A stretch of 5,502 nucleotides of DNA, from assembly GCA_003170575.1 (NCBI GenBank), contig PMZB01000075.1, forward strand, positions 1 to 5,502, given 5' to 3'. Shown piece by piece: positions 4,235 through 5,502 of this stretch (position 1 is its first letter; every line of letters starts with the position of its first letter). Below the pieces are notes generated by a model. That model made no database searches. It was not told the origin of the DNA and saw only the letters and a program-made list of their open reading frames with translations. The stretch is from Chlamydiia bacterium. Its GTDB lineage: Bacteria > Chlamydiota > Chlamydiia > Chlamydiales > FEN-1388. The position numbers and the translations under genes are program-made.

Positions 4235-5502
4235 GGTGTCGCAAAGTTAAAATGATATATTGTGTTAGTCGTTGGATCGACCAATAATTGCCATATCCCT
4301 TCTGCTCCTCTGAAAGTTCCTGGGACACTATAATATAAAGCATTTGGCAATTTTCCTAATGGGTCAGGGCCATACATGCCTGTTGAAATAATTTCTCTAA
4401 TCACAATTGGAGATCTCAAAAAGGGGCGTTCAAGTTGGCCTGATGGTATTCTTTCTTCCAGATATTTACAAACACCTTTTGTCAGAGTATAATCCCCAAC
4501 CTTATATCCTATTTCTTTCGTTGCAGCCTTTTGTAATGTCCCCGCACCGTGGAACAGCCCGTAAACAGCTTTCCCTGCTCTTGTTGCTTGCCTCCCAAAG
4601 TAGCTCTCAGCAATTGTTTTGCCTACAGCTCTTGCAAAAGGGGAACATTCTTTTAACAAAAACCCTCCTGCTTTAACCACAGGAACTACAACTATTTCTC
4701 CTGCGACTAAGAAGACAACATCACCATTGTCAAACACCTCAACCAAACCTTCTTCAGCAGCCAGCAATCCACTACGCCGTTCATTGTCATCTATTATCTC
4801 TTGAACGCGAGAGCTATTCCCTCCTTGAGTTTGCGGAGAACAGCCAACTCCTTCCGAGTTACCTGCAGTTATTCCCACTATAGGAGGGGAGCTGCAATCA
4901 GAGGCAGAGGCAGTTGGGCTGTCATGACTTTGTGCTGATGTGTCAATGAATGGTAATGAATTTGAAGAATCGTGCCCGCATGGATCAGTGATAGAAGGAT
5001 AAGCAGAAAACTCTGCCCACAATCCATATGGATCCACCAAAATAAGCGGGCTGTTATGCACGTAGGAATAGAGATTGGGGCCATCGGCGAAGCCGAGAGG
5101 GTCTGGAGTTATGAACCGGCCGACTGTGGGCGAATAGAATCTTCTTCCAAAGAAGACAAAGCCCGACTCAGGATCAGTGCGTTTGCTGGCAAAGCGCCAT
5201 GGGTTTTGGGTAGTGCCAAAAGAAGTTTCTTCACCGAAGGCAGAGTAACGATAGGTATCTGAAGGTTGGTTGGTGGCGGTATCTATAAGCAGAGAGATGT
5301 TGCCGCGGTGGTCGTGGATAGGGCAGAAAATGCTTCCGTCTAGTTCAATAGCAACTGAGGCGCCAAGCTCTGCGCTTTTGCCAAGGCCGAGCACGCGGAA
5401 CTCTTTGAGCGAGTTATCTGGGGCAAGGCAGCCAACTTCGCGTTTATTGAAGAAGATGAACCGAAGCGTCTCTTCGCCCTGCCAGGATCCTTCCTGCCAG
5501 AG
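4231..5502 (-). CDS. Rhs/YD-repeat polymorphic toxin, 3' part (core end plus CT1 toxin tip)
   Basis: The frame is open to the window edge, so the true start lies outside; 423 residues are visible. The GTG at 5394 is internal. Residues 1-161 are the end of the Rhs core shell, with IHDHRGNISLLID (DxxGN type), TYRYSAFGEE, NPWRFASKRTDPESG, FFGRRFYSPTVGRF, TPDPLGFADGPNLYSYVHN and finally DPYGL (residues 157-161, ending at 5020). In studied Rhs proteins the tip is cut off by an aspartyl autoprotease at this motif. After it come a Ser/Pro/Cys-rich linker (about 162-235), a hydrophobic stretch (about 261-276) and the probable toxin domain (about 336-423). That domain contains GDYTLTKGVCKYLEERI, RPFLRSPIVIREI, VPGTFRGAEGIWQLLVDP and TNTIYHFNF. 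The ending resembles tips of other contact-dependent and LXG-type toxins, probably nucleases (from memory). The next gene overlaps by four bases. Confidence 0.88.
   Translation of the reverse strand, partial: LWQEGSWQGEETLRFIFFNKREVGCLAPDNSLKEFRVLGLGKSAELGASVAIELDGSIFCPIHDHRGNISLLIDTATNQPSDTYRYSAFGEETSFGTTQNPWRFASKRTDPESGFVFFGRRFYSPTVGRFITPDPLGFADGPNLYSYVHNSPLILVDPYGLWAEFSAYPSITDPCGHDSSNSLPFIDTSAQSHDSPTASASDCSSPPIVGITAGNSEGVGCSPQTQGGNSSRVQEIIDDNERRSGLLAAEEGLVEVFDNGDVVFLVAGEIVVVPVVKAGGFLLKECSPFARAVGKTIAESYFGRQATRAGKAVYGLFHGAGTLQKAATKEIGYKVGDYTLTKGVCKYLEERIPSGQLERPFLRSPIVIREIISTGMYGPDPLGKLPNALYYSVPGTFRGAEGIWQLLVDPTTNTIYHFNFATP
4947..5019 (-). repeat. rhs linker repeat, copy in the main rhs gene
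   Basis: Partner of 1691-1763, lying just after the core end of the main rhs gene, at the junction where toxin tips are exchanged. Cassette 2 has a different sequence (FCTGPDCPAY...) at this place. Confidence 0.9.

Noticed and set aside
4407..5262. Plus-strand open frames of 61-96 residues opposite the main rhs gene
   Set aside because: The minus-strand frame has clear Rhs motifs and coupling to the next gene; the plus-strand frames show no recognisable motif or ribosome site.
1764..5502. CRISPR-like or tandem repeat array
   Set aside because: The repeated units are three long, imperfect, protein-coding copies about 1.5-1.7 kb apart, explained by rhs core duplication. No short regular repeats with spacers are present.

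Overview
The window looks like accessory DNA from a Gram-negative bacterium of low-to-middle GC (about 40-45% by eye). It holds the 3' end of an Rhs (YD-repeat) polymorphic toxin locus on the minus strand, whose distal end is interrupted by a 1.67-kb insertion sequence on the plus strand. The core version (GFADGPNLYSYVHN..., ending DPYGL) reminds me of environmental chlamydiae (Parachlamydiales). That is a weak impression from memory; the sequence alone does not settle the host.

Layout, read in the minus-strand direction of the rhs locus. (1) 5502-4231: 3' part of the main rhs gene, open at the window edge, with the end of the core (finishing at DPYGL) and a 262-residue variable C-terminal tip (CT1). 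(2) 4234-3767: a small gene joined to it by an ATGA stop/start overlap, the presumed cognate immunity gene. (3) 3664-3766: a 103-bp spacer with a hairpin. (4) 3663-2650: an orphan cassette with a short second core copy, directly preceded by an in-frame stop, fused to a different tip (CT2). CT2 ends in a domain resembling DUF4258. (5) 2666-2082: its overlapping presumed immunity gene, which carries a four-cysteine zinc-ribbon-like module. (6) About 2042-1676: a third core copy with a nonsense codon and a linker almost identical to that of CT1. It is cut off by the insertion sequence, so any third toxin is lost or lies beyond the window.

The insertion sequence (7-1675) has 17-bp perfect terminal inverted repeats and an IS4-superfamily DDE transposase with a complete YREK signature. 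It also has four copies of an internal GGCACGAT element, two of which would form a hairpin just upstream of the transposase ATG.

Functionally this is the arrangement known for Rhs systems: one expressed rhs gene with its toxin tip and immunity gene, followed by silent spare tips. Each spare tip carries a stub of core homology that could recombine into the main gene and change the toxin. The immunity genes next to the spares could protect against sibling cells using that tip. The toxin activities and the immunity pairing are inferred from position and partial resemblance; nothing here proves them.
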